A stretch of 11,127 nucleotides of DNA from Bacilli bacterium (GTDB lineage Bacteria > Bacillota_I > Bacilli_A > ML615J-28 > CAG-698), in the NCBI GenBank assembly GCA_016282055.1, contig JAEEJT010000016.1, forward strand, positions 1 to 11,127, written 5' to 3'. Below, one piece after another: positions 1 to 6,570 of the stretch (positions are counted from its first letter, which is position 1; every line of letters begins with the position of its first letter). The notes beneath the pieces are model-generated. The model had not been told where the DNA came from and searched no databases. It saw only the letters and a program-made list of their open reading frames with translations. Both the position numbers and the translations under genes were made by a program.

Positions 1-534
1 CCCCACAGTTTTTCCATTAGTCAAATATTCCCCTTCAAGATTATTTTCATCAAGAATATTTAATTTAGCTGTTCCATATTTATCTGGGTTTTTAGAACGA
101 TATTCTTTTTTTGTCTCACTTCTATAGGTATATAAAAGAACTTTTGATAGGTCTGACTTTTTTTCAATCGATGATAAAATCGAATAACTATTATTTTCAT
201 CTGTACTAATTTCTATTTGAATACTTAACAAATCTTGTGTTATTTTACAAACTCCTTGCTTTATACCACCTTTATAAGCTTCCCCAGAATCATATCTTAT
301 TTCCACATTCCAAGTTCCATTTAAGTCAGTATAATGTTTTATTTTTTTTATTAATTTAGTTTTCCATAAAAATTTAACATATATAAAAAATAAAAAATAA
401 ATACTCGTTGAAATAAATGAAGTAACTTGTAATGGCTTAATAGCCTTTGGCAATAGTGAAAGAATAGAAATTATTGCAGAACAAACTAAACATGTATATA
501 GAATTAATGACTTATAATATTTCATAGCTTTCAT
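1..534 (-). CDS. cap15: Cap15-like CBASS effector (2-TM plus beta-barrel), partial at 3' end
   Basis: The 178 visible codons are open to the window edge, so only the C-terminus is missing. Seen: a short basic N-terminus, two hydrophobic helices (about residues 8-28 and 36-56), a basic linker, then a soluble beta-rich domain opening with LNGTWNV (71-77) and containing GTAKLNI (154-160) and LEGEYLTNGKTVG (166-178). This matches the SMODS-associated 2TM beta-strand family (S-2TMbeta, Cap15), where the barrel binds the cyclic dinucleotide made by the partner enzyme and the helices then disrupt the inner membrane, causing abortive death of infected cells (family knowledge). Its ATG overlaps the TGA of the CD-NTase gene by 4 bp (ATGA), implying translational coupling. 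An in-frame ATG three codons later (525) is an alternative start. Cap15 proteins are around 200 aa, so few residues should be missing. Family call is confident; ligand is not known. Confidence 0.85.
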   Translation of the reverse strand, partial: MKAMKYYKSLILYTCLVCSAIISILSLLPKAIKPLQVTSFISTSIYFLFFIYVKFLWKTKLIKKIKHYTDLNGTWNVEIRYDSGEAYKGGIKQGVCKITQDLLSIQIEISTDENNSYSILSSIEKKSDLSKVLLYTYRSETKKEYRSKNPDKYGTAKLNILDENNLEGEYLTNGKTVG

Positions 535-1496
535 TGTTCCTTTGTTAAATAAATTTTTAACTCACTAATAAATTTTTTATAGATATTTAAATCATTATTA
601 GGGTTATCAAATAATTTTAATAGATCATTAGTTTCTACAAATTTATAAATATTTTCTTTATATCTATTTAAATAATCTACCACCTTAAAAACAATATATT
701 TATAATTATTTGAGTTGTCATCTTTTTTAAAAAAATTATTTGGAATGTTATAAACCATGCATTCAAGCCCATACGATGATACTTTTTTGAATGATTGATA
801 ATTATCATCTTCCATATCGTGTTTGATTTTTTTTAAAGTTCTAACTACCTTTTTATACATATAACCGGTATTTTTATTTTTTTCTATACTATTTTTATGA
901 CTTTGCTCCGGATAATTAATTATTTCTTTTTTATCATTACATATAATTAGAGTCCCTTTTACATAATTATCTTTGTCACAAGAAATATCGCCTGAAAAAT
1001 CACGGTATCGTAGTGAAGAAACTATATCAATATCTTTCCTACTACTGTCGTTTCCCTTAAAATCAATACACTTATTATGGTTATTAGCTATATAGTTTTT
1101 ATAATTGTTATTAATATGATTAACAAGTGATTGTTTAAATTTCAATATATCAAAATTACTCTTTATAAAAACATAATCTTGATAAGTTTTTCCTTTGAGA
1201 TAATTACCTCTAAAAGTCGACAAAAAAATCATTGCAATATCCACATCGCTTTCTTTACGAACACAAGTTCCATTTCCATAAGAACCTTGAACAAAGATTT
1301 TTGCAGTCATATCATCCTTAGTTACACTAAAACCATAATCTAATTCATCATCATTGCTTTCGTATTTTCGATTTGTAATAGAAAAACCAAATGATATGAG
1401 TATATTTTCTACTACTTTCAAAGAGTTTTCACATTGAGTCTTTTCACTTTCACTTAAAGATTTGGCATAATTTAACAATTGTTCATTTGTGTACAT
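531..1496 (-). CDS. CBASS CD-NTase (cGAS/DncV-like cyclic-oligonucleotide synthase)
   Basis: A 321-aa nucleotidyltransferase that should make a cyclic oligonucleotide second messenger on phage infection. Seen: the GS...GT fingerprint GSYGNGT (from residue 71), the paired metal-binding acidic motif DVD (Asp84, Asp86), and a third acidic strand DIDIVSSLRYR whose Asp157 fits the third catalytic position, followed by a helical C-terminal half. Length and motif spacing fit SMODS/CD-NTase enzymes of type I CBASS. Start: an upstream in-frame ATG at 1508 has no Shine-Dalgarno, whereas GGGAGG (1501-1506) lies 4 nt before the ATG at 1496, so 1496 is chosen. It is the first gene of a two-gene operon with the Cap15-like effector. 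No Cap2/Cap3 or HORMA/TRIP13 genes are visible, so this is a minimal type I system unless more lies beyond the left edge. I cannot assign the clade or nucleotide product by eye. Confidence 0.9.
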   Translation of the reverse strand: MYTNEQLLNYAKSLSESEKTQCENSLKVVENILISFGFSITNRKYESNDDELDYGFSVTKDDMTAKIFVQGSYGNGTCVRKESDVDIAMIFLSTFRGNYLKGKTYQDYVFIKSNFDILKFKQSLVNHINNNYKNYIANNHNKCIDFKGNDSSRKDIDIVSSLRYRDFSGDISCDKDNYVKGTLIICNDKKEIINYPEQSHKNSIEKNKNTGYMYKKVVRTLKKIKHDMEDDNYQSFKKVSSYGLECMVYNIPNNFFKKDDNSNNYKYIVFKVVDYLNRYKENIYKFVETNDLLKLFDNPNNDLNIYKKFISELKIYLTKEQ

Positions 1497-1500
1497 GTTT

Positions 1501-1506
1501 CCTCCC
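1501..1506 (-). promoter_or_regulatory. Shine-Dalgarno that decides the CD-NTase start
   Basis: GGGAGG on the minus strand, 4 nt before the ATG at 1496. It lies inside the reading frame that would begin at the ATG at 1508, which itself has no ribosome binding site; the longer start is therefore rejected. Confidence 0.75.
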
Positions 1507-1540
1507 ATATTGATTAATTTTATTATTACCTATTTTAAAA

Positions 1541-1569
1541 ATTTAATGATCTAATTTAGATAGTACCAA
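1541..1569 (-). promoter_or_regulatory. Candidate CBASS promoter with palindrome in the spacer
   Basis: Minus strand: TTGGTA (1564-1569), 17-nt spacer, TTAAAT (1541-1546), each matching 4 of 6 consensus bases. The spacer contains the perfect 13-nt inverted repeat ATCTAATTTAGAT (1549-1561), a possible operator. It is weak by sequence and in AT-rich DNA could be chance, but it is the best promoter candidate between the preceding terminator and the CD-NTase start. Confidence 0.35.
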
Positions 1570-1601
1570 AAAAATGACCAGAGAAATCTGGTCAAATTTT
1601 T
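1567..1601. terminator. Bidirectional intrinsic terminator
   Basis: Perfect 8-bp stem TGACCAGA / TCTGGTCA (1575-1594) closed by a GAAA tetraloop. On the minus strand it is followed by seven Ts; on the plus strand by AAATTTTTTA. Its likely job is to end minus-strand transcription from the diguanylate cyclase gene before the CBASS operon. It lies on the CBASS side of the tRNA scar. Confidence 0.85.
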
Positions 1602-1631
1602 TATTAATAGTAATCGATATATATATCACTT

Positions 1632-1654
1632 TGGTGGGCCTTAGAGGATTCGAA
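1632..1654 (-). other. tRNA 3'-end remnant, probable integrase attachment (att) scar
   Basis: Read on the minus strand, this stretch parses exactly as the last 23 nt of a tRNA gene: T-loop TTCGAAT, T-stem 3' strand CCTCT, 7-nt acceptor strand AAGGCCC, discriminator A and encoded CCA. The bases 5' of it (ending TTAAT) do not complete the T-stem, and no D- or anticodon arm is present, so it is a fragment and not a tRNA gene. An acceptor strand GGGCCTT paired with this end resembles Bacillota tRNA-Ile. Such fragments are left when tyrosine integrases recombine at tRNA 3' ends. It lies 21 nt past the diguanylate cyclase stop codon and separates that gene from the CBASS operon. No integrase or second copy is in the window. 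Confidence 0.75.
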
Positions 1655-1675
1655 ATTAACCAGAAAATAATCTTA

Positions 1676-2770
1676 TTAATCTATGCTTTCTCTTTTCATT
1701 TGAGATTTTCTTTCATACATTCTCTGATCAGCGATTCTAAGTAAACTATCTATAGAATCTGATTCGTTATAATAACTAACTCCAATAGCAACTGTAAAGT
1801 TAGTCTTTTTAACTAAATAGTTTAATCTCTTAACTATTACATCAATATCTTCTTCTTTACGATTATAACAAATGATGATAAATTCATCTCCACCAATTCT
1901 ATATCCTTTTAAACCTCTAAAGTTTAAAGAAAGAATTATATTAGCAAGATCTAATAAAGCTTTATCACCTTCTAAATGACCATAATTATCATTTATAAGT
2001 TTTAAGTTATTCATATCAATTGAAATACAAGCAGTAATATCATTTGTTCTCTTTTGAACATCCTCATAAAATGATCTTCTATTTAAAAGTCCTGTTAATT
2101 CATCTCTTTTAGATTTCATAATGATTAAATATAAATAATAAATCATATAAGAAACAGAAACAGAAGGAATTAATAAACTTCTCTTTAAGTCAAGTATTTC
2201 AAATAAAACAGCTAATGCAACAACAAACACTAAGAAAAACAAAATAATTGTTTCTGATTTAGTTCTTGATTTAATACATTTAAGTAAGTTATATAATATA
2301 CATATAACATAAAAAGCACAAAGGACAACATTATAATAGAATAATTTACCTCTAACAAACCAATTCATTTCATTAAATCCATAATACCAATGTACTTTTA
2401 AATTAATAAGAAGTAATATTAAGTTAATAAAACTTGGAATTAAAAAGAATATTAAATGCTTTTTATTTCTATCAAGTTGAATAATTAACATTAACGGTAA
2501 AATTGGTCTTAATAAATAACCCATTAAACTAGTAAAATATCTCCAATTAATAACAGTCTTTAAATAAGGAAGTGTTGTATCTTCAATTAAAGCAAGCTTT
2601 GCATCAGCAAACTCAAATATTGCACATAAAACAATCACACCAATTCCTATTTTAAAAGGAACAATATTTTTTGTTCCTGTTGCTGTTGAGAATATCATAA
2701 ACATAACAAGAGCAACAAGTACAACTAGTGATATATAATTTTCCATAATGAATTCAAGAATAAATTTCAT
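1676..2770 (-). CDS. Membrane-bound diguanylate cyclase (GGDEF protein)
   Basis: A 364-aa protein expected to make cyclic di-GMP from two GTP at the cytoplasmic face of the membrane. Seen: roughly seven hydrophobic segments in the first 220 residues (a 7TM-type sensor region I do not recognise as a named family), then a full GGDEF domain: RDELTGLLNRRSF at the domain start, IDMNNLKLINDNYGH with metal-binding Asp252, the active-site RIGGDEF (GGDEF at 293-297), and the C-terminal ADQRMYERK helix. The catalytic signature is intact. The inhibitory RxxD I-site expected just upstream is absent, so product feedback is unlikely. No EAL domain. Start: the ATG at 2770 has GAGG 6 nt upstream; a TTG at 2782 is less likely. 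It lies 51 nt downstream of gpsA and may have its own weak promoter. Confidence 0.9.
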   Translation of the reverse strand: MKFILEFIMENYISLVVLVALVMFMIFSTATGTKNIVPFKIGIGVIVLCAIFEFADAKLALIEDTTLPYLKTVINWRYFTSLMGYLLRPILPLMLIIQLDRNKKHLIFFLIPSFINLILLLINLKVHWYYGFNEMNWFVRGKLFYYNVVLCAFYVICILYNLLKCIKSRTKSETIILFFLVFVVALAVLFEILDLKRSLLIPSVSVSYMIYYLYLIIMKSKRDELTGLLNRRSFYEDVQKRTNDITACISIDMNNLKLINDNYGHLEGDKALLDLANIILSLNFRGLKGYRIGGDEFIIICYNRKEEDIDVIVKRLNYLVKKTNFTVAIGVSYYNESDSIDSLLRIADQRMYERKSQMKRESID

Positions 2771-2792
2771 AAATAACCTCAAAATACAATAT

Positions 2793-2821
2793 ATTATATC
2801 ATATGAATAATAAAATATAAA
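2793..2821 (-). promoter_or_regulatory. Candidate promoter of the diguanylate cyclase gene
   Basis: Minus strand TTTATA (2816-2821), 17-nt spacer, consensus TATAAT (2793-2798). The -35 is weak and abuts the gpsA stop codon. It would allow expression apart from gpsA, between which no terminator is visible. Confidence 0.4.
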
Positions 2822-3823
2822 CTATTTAATTACAAATTCACTTTTAGATTCTCTATTGAATAGATTATAAACAGTCTCATTTATATCTTGATTTAGATAT
2901 ATTACATTATATACACTAGATACAATAGGCATATTAACATTATACTTAATACTTAATTCATAAACAGCTTTTAAGCCATTTAATCCTTCAACAACCATTC
3001 CAACTTCTTTTTTAGCATCTTCAATTGAATATCCTTTACCAATTAAATATCCAAACTTATTATTTCTACTATGAACAGAAGTTGCTGTAACGATTAAATC
3101 ACCTAAGCCAGCAAGCCCACTAAAAGTAGCAATATTACATCCCATACTACATCCAAGCTTACCAATCTCATGAATACCTCTTGTGATTAAAGCAGCCTTA
3201 GCATTATCGCCATATCCAAGTCCACTACTAATACCACAAGCTATAGCAATAACATTCTTAACAGCTCCACATAACTCAACACCAATAATATCAGTATTAG
3301 TATATACTCTTAAATACTTTGTTGAAAAAACACTTTGAATATATTCAGCTAGTTTCAAATCACTAGAAGCTGATACAATTGTTGTAAGCATATCTAGACT
3401 TACTTCTTCGGCGTGAGTTGGACCAGACAAACATACAACTTTAGTATCACTACCTAAACAATCCTTAATAACATCACTCATTGTAAATAAAGTATTTTCT
3501 TCAATTCCTTTTGTTGCACAAACAATTATTTGATTTTTATTAAAAGATTTTTTCATACTTAAACAAGTAGATCTTAAGAAAATAGAAGGTACAACAACAA
3601 CAATAATTTCTTTACCAATTATAGCTTCATCAATATCACATGTATAATTAATACCTTCTGGTAAAACCATTTTTGGTAAATTCTTATGTACATTTGTTCT
3701 CTTTAATTCATCTATTTCTTCTTTAATAACTGAATAAACAGTTACATCATTATTATCATTTTTCAATAGTCTAGCTAGAGCAATACCCCAAGTTCCCGCA
3801 CCAATAACAGATATATTTTTCAT
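2822..3823 (-). CDS. gpsA: Glycerol-3-phosphate dehydrogenase [NAD(P)+]
   Basis: A 333-aa cytosolic enzyme reducing dihydroxyacetone phosphate to sn-glycerol 3-phosphate, the backbone for membrane phospholipids. Seen: N-terminal Rossmann motif GAGTWGIALA (residues 8-17), CATKGIE, the LSGPTHAEEV signature, and the catalytic/substrate region GVELCGAVKNVIAIACGISSG, whose Lys in AVKN is the family's catalytic lysine, followed by LITRGIHEI and FSGLAGLGDLIVT. Length is normal for GpsA, with no sign of damage. Start: GGAGG lies 6 nt before the ATG. Unlike many Bacillota, neither der nor plsY is adjacent; the upstream neighbour is a separately terminated pnuC-like gene, so gpsA starts its own transcript, possibly with the diguanylate cyclase gene. 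Confidence 0.97.
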   Translation of the reverse strand: MKNISVIGAGTWGIALARLLKNDNNDVTVYSVIKEEIDELKRTNVHKNLPKMVLPEGINYTCDIDEAIIGKEIIVVVVPSIFLRSTCLSMKKSFNKNQIIVCATKGIEENTLFTMSDVIKDCLGSDTKVVCLSGPTHAEEVSLDMLTTIVSASSDLKLAEYIQSVFSTKYLRVYTNTDIIGVELCGAVKNVIAIACGISSGLGYGDNAKAALITRGIHEIGKLGCSMGCNIATFSGLAGLGDLIVTATSVHSRNNKFGYLIGKGYSIEDAKKEVGMVVEGLNGLKAVYELSIKYNVNMPIVSSVYNVIYLNQDINETVYNLFNRESKSEFVIK

Positions 3824-3846
3824 ACTATTCCTCCGTTAATATACAT

Positions 3847-3873
3847 ATTATACCATATAATTAAAATAAACAA
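3847..3873 (-). promoter_or_regulatory. gpsA promoter, extended -10 type
   Basis: Minus strand TGGTATAAT, an extended -10 (TGnTATAAT, 3847-3855), with a poorly spaced TTGTTT (3868-3873, 15-nt spacer) as the only -35 candidate. It lies between the upstream terminator and the gpsA ribosome binding site, so it is positioned correctly. Confidence 0.6.
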
Positions 3874-3876
3874 TAT

Positions 3877-3911
3877 AAAAAAATAAACCATTATAAAAAT
3901 ATAATGGTTTA
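3877..3911 (-). terminator. Intrinsic terminator of the pnuC-like gene
   Basis: A 12-bp perfect stem, TAAACCATTATA / TATAATGGTTTA (3884-3911) with an AAAA loop, begins 6 nt after the stop codon. On the minus strand it is followed by a run of seven Ts. The stem is AT-rich but long. Confidence 0.8.
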
Positions 3912-3917
3912 TAATAA

Positions 3918-5141
3918 TTATTTATTTAAAACAAGTTCATTCTTTTTAATATATTTAGTCCATTTAATATATCCATAAGTTGTATTAGTAATATAACCTA
4001 ACTTAAGAACTAATAATACATATTGACCTGATACAATATTAATAATAGCCTCAAGTATAGCTTCAACGTACCATGCTATCCATTGTTCTCTAAATCTAAA
4101 TAAAATAAATACACCATTACAAATACCAACAGCACTAGCACATGCATCCATATAATCAACGAATACTTTTATCTTTTCATTTCCACCAAATAAATCAGTA
4201 TGGATATTTATTCCACTTAATAACCATCCAACAAGAATTGTCCATAAAGCAATTCCACAAAGAATTAATACTTCTTGCCAACCTTTAAGTCTTCTTACAA
4301 TAGTTAATTCTTCTTCTTGTTTATCTTTATGTTTAGTCCAATTAATGAAACTAATAATATCAATAGGTAACCAGAAGAATAAAGTGGTTGCCATTGTTGC
4401 AAACCTATACATTAATACAATACAAATTAATATCTCAGTTACTTCAACTAAAACAGATACAATAAAATTCCATCTACTTTGTTTAGATATTAATAATTCA
4501 CATAATATATTTAAAATAGTATCTAGTAAATATAATAACATAATCCATATTCCAGATACACCATTTGCTGATTCTTCTGGGAAAAGAATTGATATAATAG
4601 TAGCTAAAACCATTATAGACATAAACCAAATCTTTTCATATAAAGAAAAACAAGTACCAAAGAATAATACAACACCTAATGATAAAAATAATATAAGTAA
4701 ACAAGTAGCAACAGAAAATACATTATTAGAGTTATCTAAATAATAGTTTCTTGCTGTTTGTTTAATAAGACTATTTGAAGGATTCAAATCCTTAAAATAG
4801 AATTTATCACCTTTAGTATTAGTATATTCATAACAATTAATCTTATCCTCTTCATCTAACTCAACATACTCTTCATAAGAATAACTAACAATTAAACTAA
4901 CATCACTTTCTTTATTCTCGTATATTACATCACAAACAGTACAAGATTCATCATAATCTTCGTCATCACTATTTCTAACTACTTCATAAGTATTAGTATA
5001 AGTAATATCTCCAGGTTTTTGATTAATATAACAAGTTCCACCAATAAATAAACCAATAGTTAACAAACATAAAACACAAAATAATCCTAATTCAATAAAA
5101 CGAACTATTTTATTCTTTTCCATAAATTTGGTAATTTTCAT
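3918..5141 (-). CDS. pnuC: PnuC-family nicotinamide riboside transporter with extra N-terminal domain
   Basis: A 407-aa membrane protein. The C-terminal part (about 165-400) looks like PnuC, the facilitator that imports nicotinamide riboside for NAD synthesis: several TM helices, WLPIDIISFINWTKHKDK (257-274), RRLKGWQEVLI, then DYMDACASAVGICNGV, FRFREQWIAWYVEAILEAI, and a final GYITNTTYGYIKWTKY helix, all PnuC-like. Odd: PnuC is normally 220-260 aa. Here an N-terminal TM helix (15-37) is followed by about 100 mostly polar, acidic residues (38-140, with clustered Asp/Glu and two Cys at 67 and 70) and another TM at 141-163, so the extra domain is probably extracellular. Start: AAGGAG lies 6 nt before the ATG at 5141; a longer frame to 5201 would overlap the promoter. 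Family call is fairly sure; the substrate is inferred from the family. Confidence 0.8.
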   Translation of the reverse strand: MKITKFMEKNKIVRFIELGLFCVLCLLTIGLFIGGTCYINQKPGDITYTNTYEVVRNSDDEDYDESCTVCDVIYENKESDVSLIVSYSYEEYVELDEEDKINCYEYTNTKGDKFYFKDLNPSNSLIKQTARNYYLDNSNNVFSVATCLLILFLSLGVVLFFGTCFSLYEKIWFMSIMVLATIISILFPEESANGVSGIWIMLLYLLDTILNILCELLISKQSRWNFIVSVLVEVTEILICIVLMYRFATMATTLFFWLPIDIISFINWTKHKDKQEEELTIVRRLKGWQEVLILCGIALWTILVGWLLSGINIHTDLFGGNEKIKVFVDYMDACASAVGICNGVFILFRFREQWIAWYVEAILEAIINIVSGQYVLLVLKLGYITNTTYGYIKWTKYIKKNELVLNK

Positions 5142-5172
5142 ATATAACTCCTTTTCCTTACATATAGTAATT

Positions 5173-5201
5173 ATTATATCAATATCTATTAAATATTTCA
5201 A
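5173..5201 (-). promoter_or_regulatory. pnuC promoter, near-consensus sigma-A
   Basis: Minus strand TTGAAA (5196-5201), 17-nt spacer, TATAAT (5173-5178). The transcript would start near 5167, leaving only about 25 nt of leader, too short for a riboswitch. This also argues for the ATG at 5141 as the start. Confidence 0.8.
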
Positions 5202-5228
5202 TTAAAATATATATATTATATATACTTT

Positions 5229-5258
5229 TTATCATAAATTTGATAATATATATATAAT
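5229..5258 (+). promoter_or_regulatory. Divergent regulatory region: small inverted repeat and -10-like box
   Basis: Inverted repeat TTATCA-N6-TGATAA (5229-5246) followed by TATAAT (5253-5258). That -10 would start the transcript inside the ribosome binding site, so GATAAT (5242-5247) overlapping the repeat is an alternative. The region serves the plus-strand PLP enzyme gene and lies back to back with the pnuC promoter. The DNA is extremely AT-rich, so specific assignments are weak. Confidence 0.3.
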
Positions 5259-5274
5259 AAAAAAGGAGATATAT

Positions 5275-6537
5275 ATGATAAAAGATAATATAAGTAAGGA
5301 AATATTAGATTTAGCAAATAAAGCTAGTGTTGATCTAAAAGATATATTTGATAATATTGATGATATATGTCAATATAACTCAGAAAAAGTTTTACAAGCA
5401 TTTATTGATAATAAAGTATCATACTCTGACTTTACAGATATCAATGGATATGGTAATTATGATACCGGAAGAAGAAAACTAGAAAGCGTTTTTGCTTCAA
5501 TCTTAGGTATGGAAGATAGTCTAGTAAGACCTCAAATCATGAGTGGAACTAATGCTTTATATCTTGCTTTCTCTGCTCTTCTTAAATATGGAGATACAAT
5601 GATATCAATTACAGGTACACCATATGATTCTTTACAAGAAATGTTAGGTTTAATAGGTTCTTCAAGCCAATCACTTAAAGCATATGGTGTAAAGTATGAA
5701 CAAATTGATTTAGTTGATAATAACTTTAATACAAAAGCAATTTGTGAAAGACTTAAAAAAGGTGATATAAAACTTGTTGAAATCCAAAGATCAAGAGGAT
5801 ACTCTTCACGTGATTCGCTTACTATAGAAAAAATAGGTAATGTAATAAAAGAAATTAGAAAAGTCGATAAAGATGTAATAATATTTGTTGATAACTGTTA
5901 TGGTGAACTTGTTGAAAAACAAGAACCAGGAGATGTAGGAGCAGATATTACCGTAGGTTCTTTAATGAAAAACCTAGGAGGAGGAATAGCTTCTACTGGA
6001 GGATATATCGCCGGAAAGACTAAATACATAGAAATGATTGCTGATAGACTAACAGCACCTGGAATAGGTAAAGACTTAGGAGCAAACTTTAATCAAAACA
6101 TAAGTTTCTTTAAAGGAGTCTTTATGGCACCAAATGCTGTAAAGGGAGCTTTAAAAACTCAAGTGTTTGCATCATATATGTTAGAAAAAATGGGATTTAA
6201 TAATGTCAAACCAAGATATAATGAATATAGAACAGATATAATCCAAACAGTAGAATTAAACTCTAAACAAAATTTAGTAGCATTCGCTCAAGGATTACAA
6301 GCATCTAGTCCAGTTGACTCTAATATATATGTTCAAGCAAGTCCTATGCCAGGATATCCATTTGATGAAGTAATGGCAGCAGGATGTTTCACTCAAGGAA
6401 GTACAATAGAACTAAGTTGTGATGCTCCAGTTGTAGAGCCATACACCATGTATATGCAAGGTGGCTTAACTTATGAATACGGTAAACTTAGTATAATGCT
6501 TGCTTTAACTAAAATAAATGAAAAACTAAAAAAATAA
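5275..6537 (+). CDS. ynbB: YnbB-like PLP enzyme (methionine gamma-lyase family / aluminium resistance protein)
   Basis: A 420-aa cytosolic, fold type I PLP-dependent protein, probably a C-S lyase-type enzyme; the physiological substrate of this family is not firmly known. Seen: GYGNYDTGRRKLE near residue 58-70, the cofactor-phosphate turn MSGTNALYLAFSAL (89-102), FVDNCYGELVE with PLP-pyridine Asp206, the Schiff-base lysine in GSLMKNLGGG (Lys232), and a glycine-rich tail TGGYIAG. These fit the family called methionine gamma-lyase family or aluminium resistance protein (B. subtilis YnbB type), and full length is normal. Start: AAGGAG lies 5 nt before the ATG. It is divergent from pnuC and convergent with the aldehyde dehydrogenase gene, with a shared terminator, so it is monocistronic. 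In many Bacillota this gene sits near miaA/hfq/glnR; here it does not. Confidence 0.88.
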   Translation: MIKDNISKEILDLANKASVDLKDIFDNIDDICQYNSEKVLQAFIDNKVSYSDFTDINGYGNYDTGRRKLESVFASILGMEDSLVRPQIMSGTNALYLAFSALLKYGDTMISITGTPYDSLQEMLGLIGSSSQSLKAYGVKYEQIDLVDNNFNTKAICERLKKGDIKLVEIQRSRGYSSRDSLTIEKIGNVIKEIRKVDKDVIIFVDNCYGELVEKQEPGDVGADITVGSLMKNLGGGIASTGGYIAGKTKYIEMIADRLTAPGIGKDLGANFNQNISFFKGVFMAPNAVKGALKTQVFASYMLEKMGFNNVKPRYNEYRTDIIQTVELNSKQNLVAFAQGLQASSPVDSNIYVQASPMPGYPFDEVMAAGCFTQGSTIELSCDAPVVEPYTMYMQGGLTYEYGKLSIMLALTKINEKLKK

Positions 6538-6570
6538 CCAGTTTGTTTTTAAACAAACTGGTTTTCTTTT
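6536..6570. terminator. Bidirectional terminator between convergent genes
   Basis: A 12-13 bp perfect stem, AACCAGTTTGTT / AACAAACTGGTT (6536-6563), begins inside the stop codon of the plus-strand PLP gene. It is followed by TTCTTTTACTTTT on the plus strand and by ATTTTTTT on the minus strand, so it can end both genes. Confidence 0.9.

Noticed and set aside
1131..1343. Plus-strand 70-codon open frame
   Set aside because: It lies wholly antisense inside the CD-NTase gene, has no ribosome binding site and has a composition typical of a shadow frame.
1632..1654. Functional tRNA gene
   Set aside because: Only the 3' 23 nt are present; the T-stem 5' strand, anticodon arm, D-arm and 5' acceptor strand are missing.
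4345..4743. Plus-strand 132-codon open frame
   Set aside because: It is antisense to the PnuC-like gene, and its length is explained by the AT-rich, TM-coding opposite strand; no recognisable motif.
5202..5262. Runs of alternating TA as a tandem repeat or origin feature
   Set aside because: Short TA tracts are common in such AT-rich intergenic DNA; no DnaA boxes or iterons are seen.
5142..5274. NAD-related riboswitch upstream of pnuC
   Set aside because: The predicted pnuC leader is only about 25 nt, and no conserved aptamer-like structure is visible on either strand.
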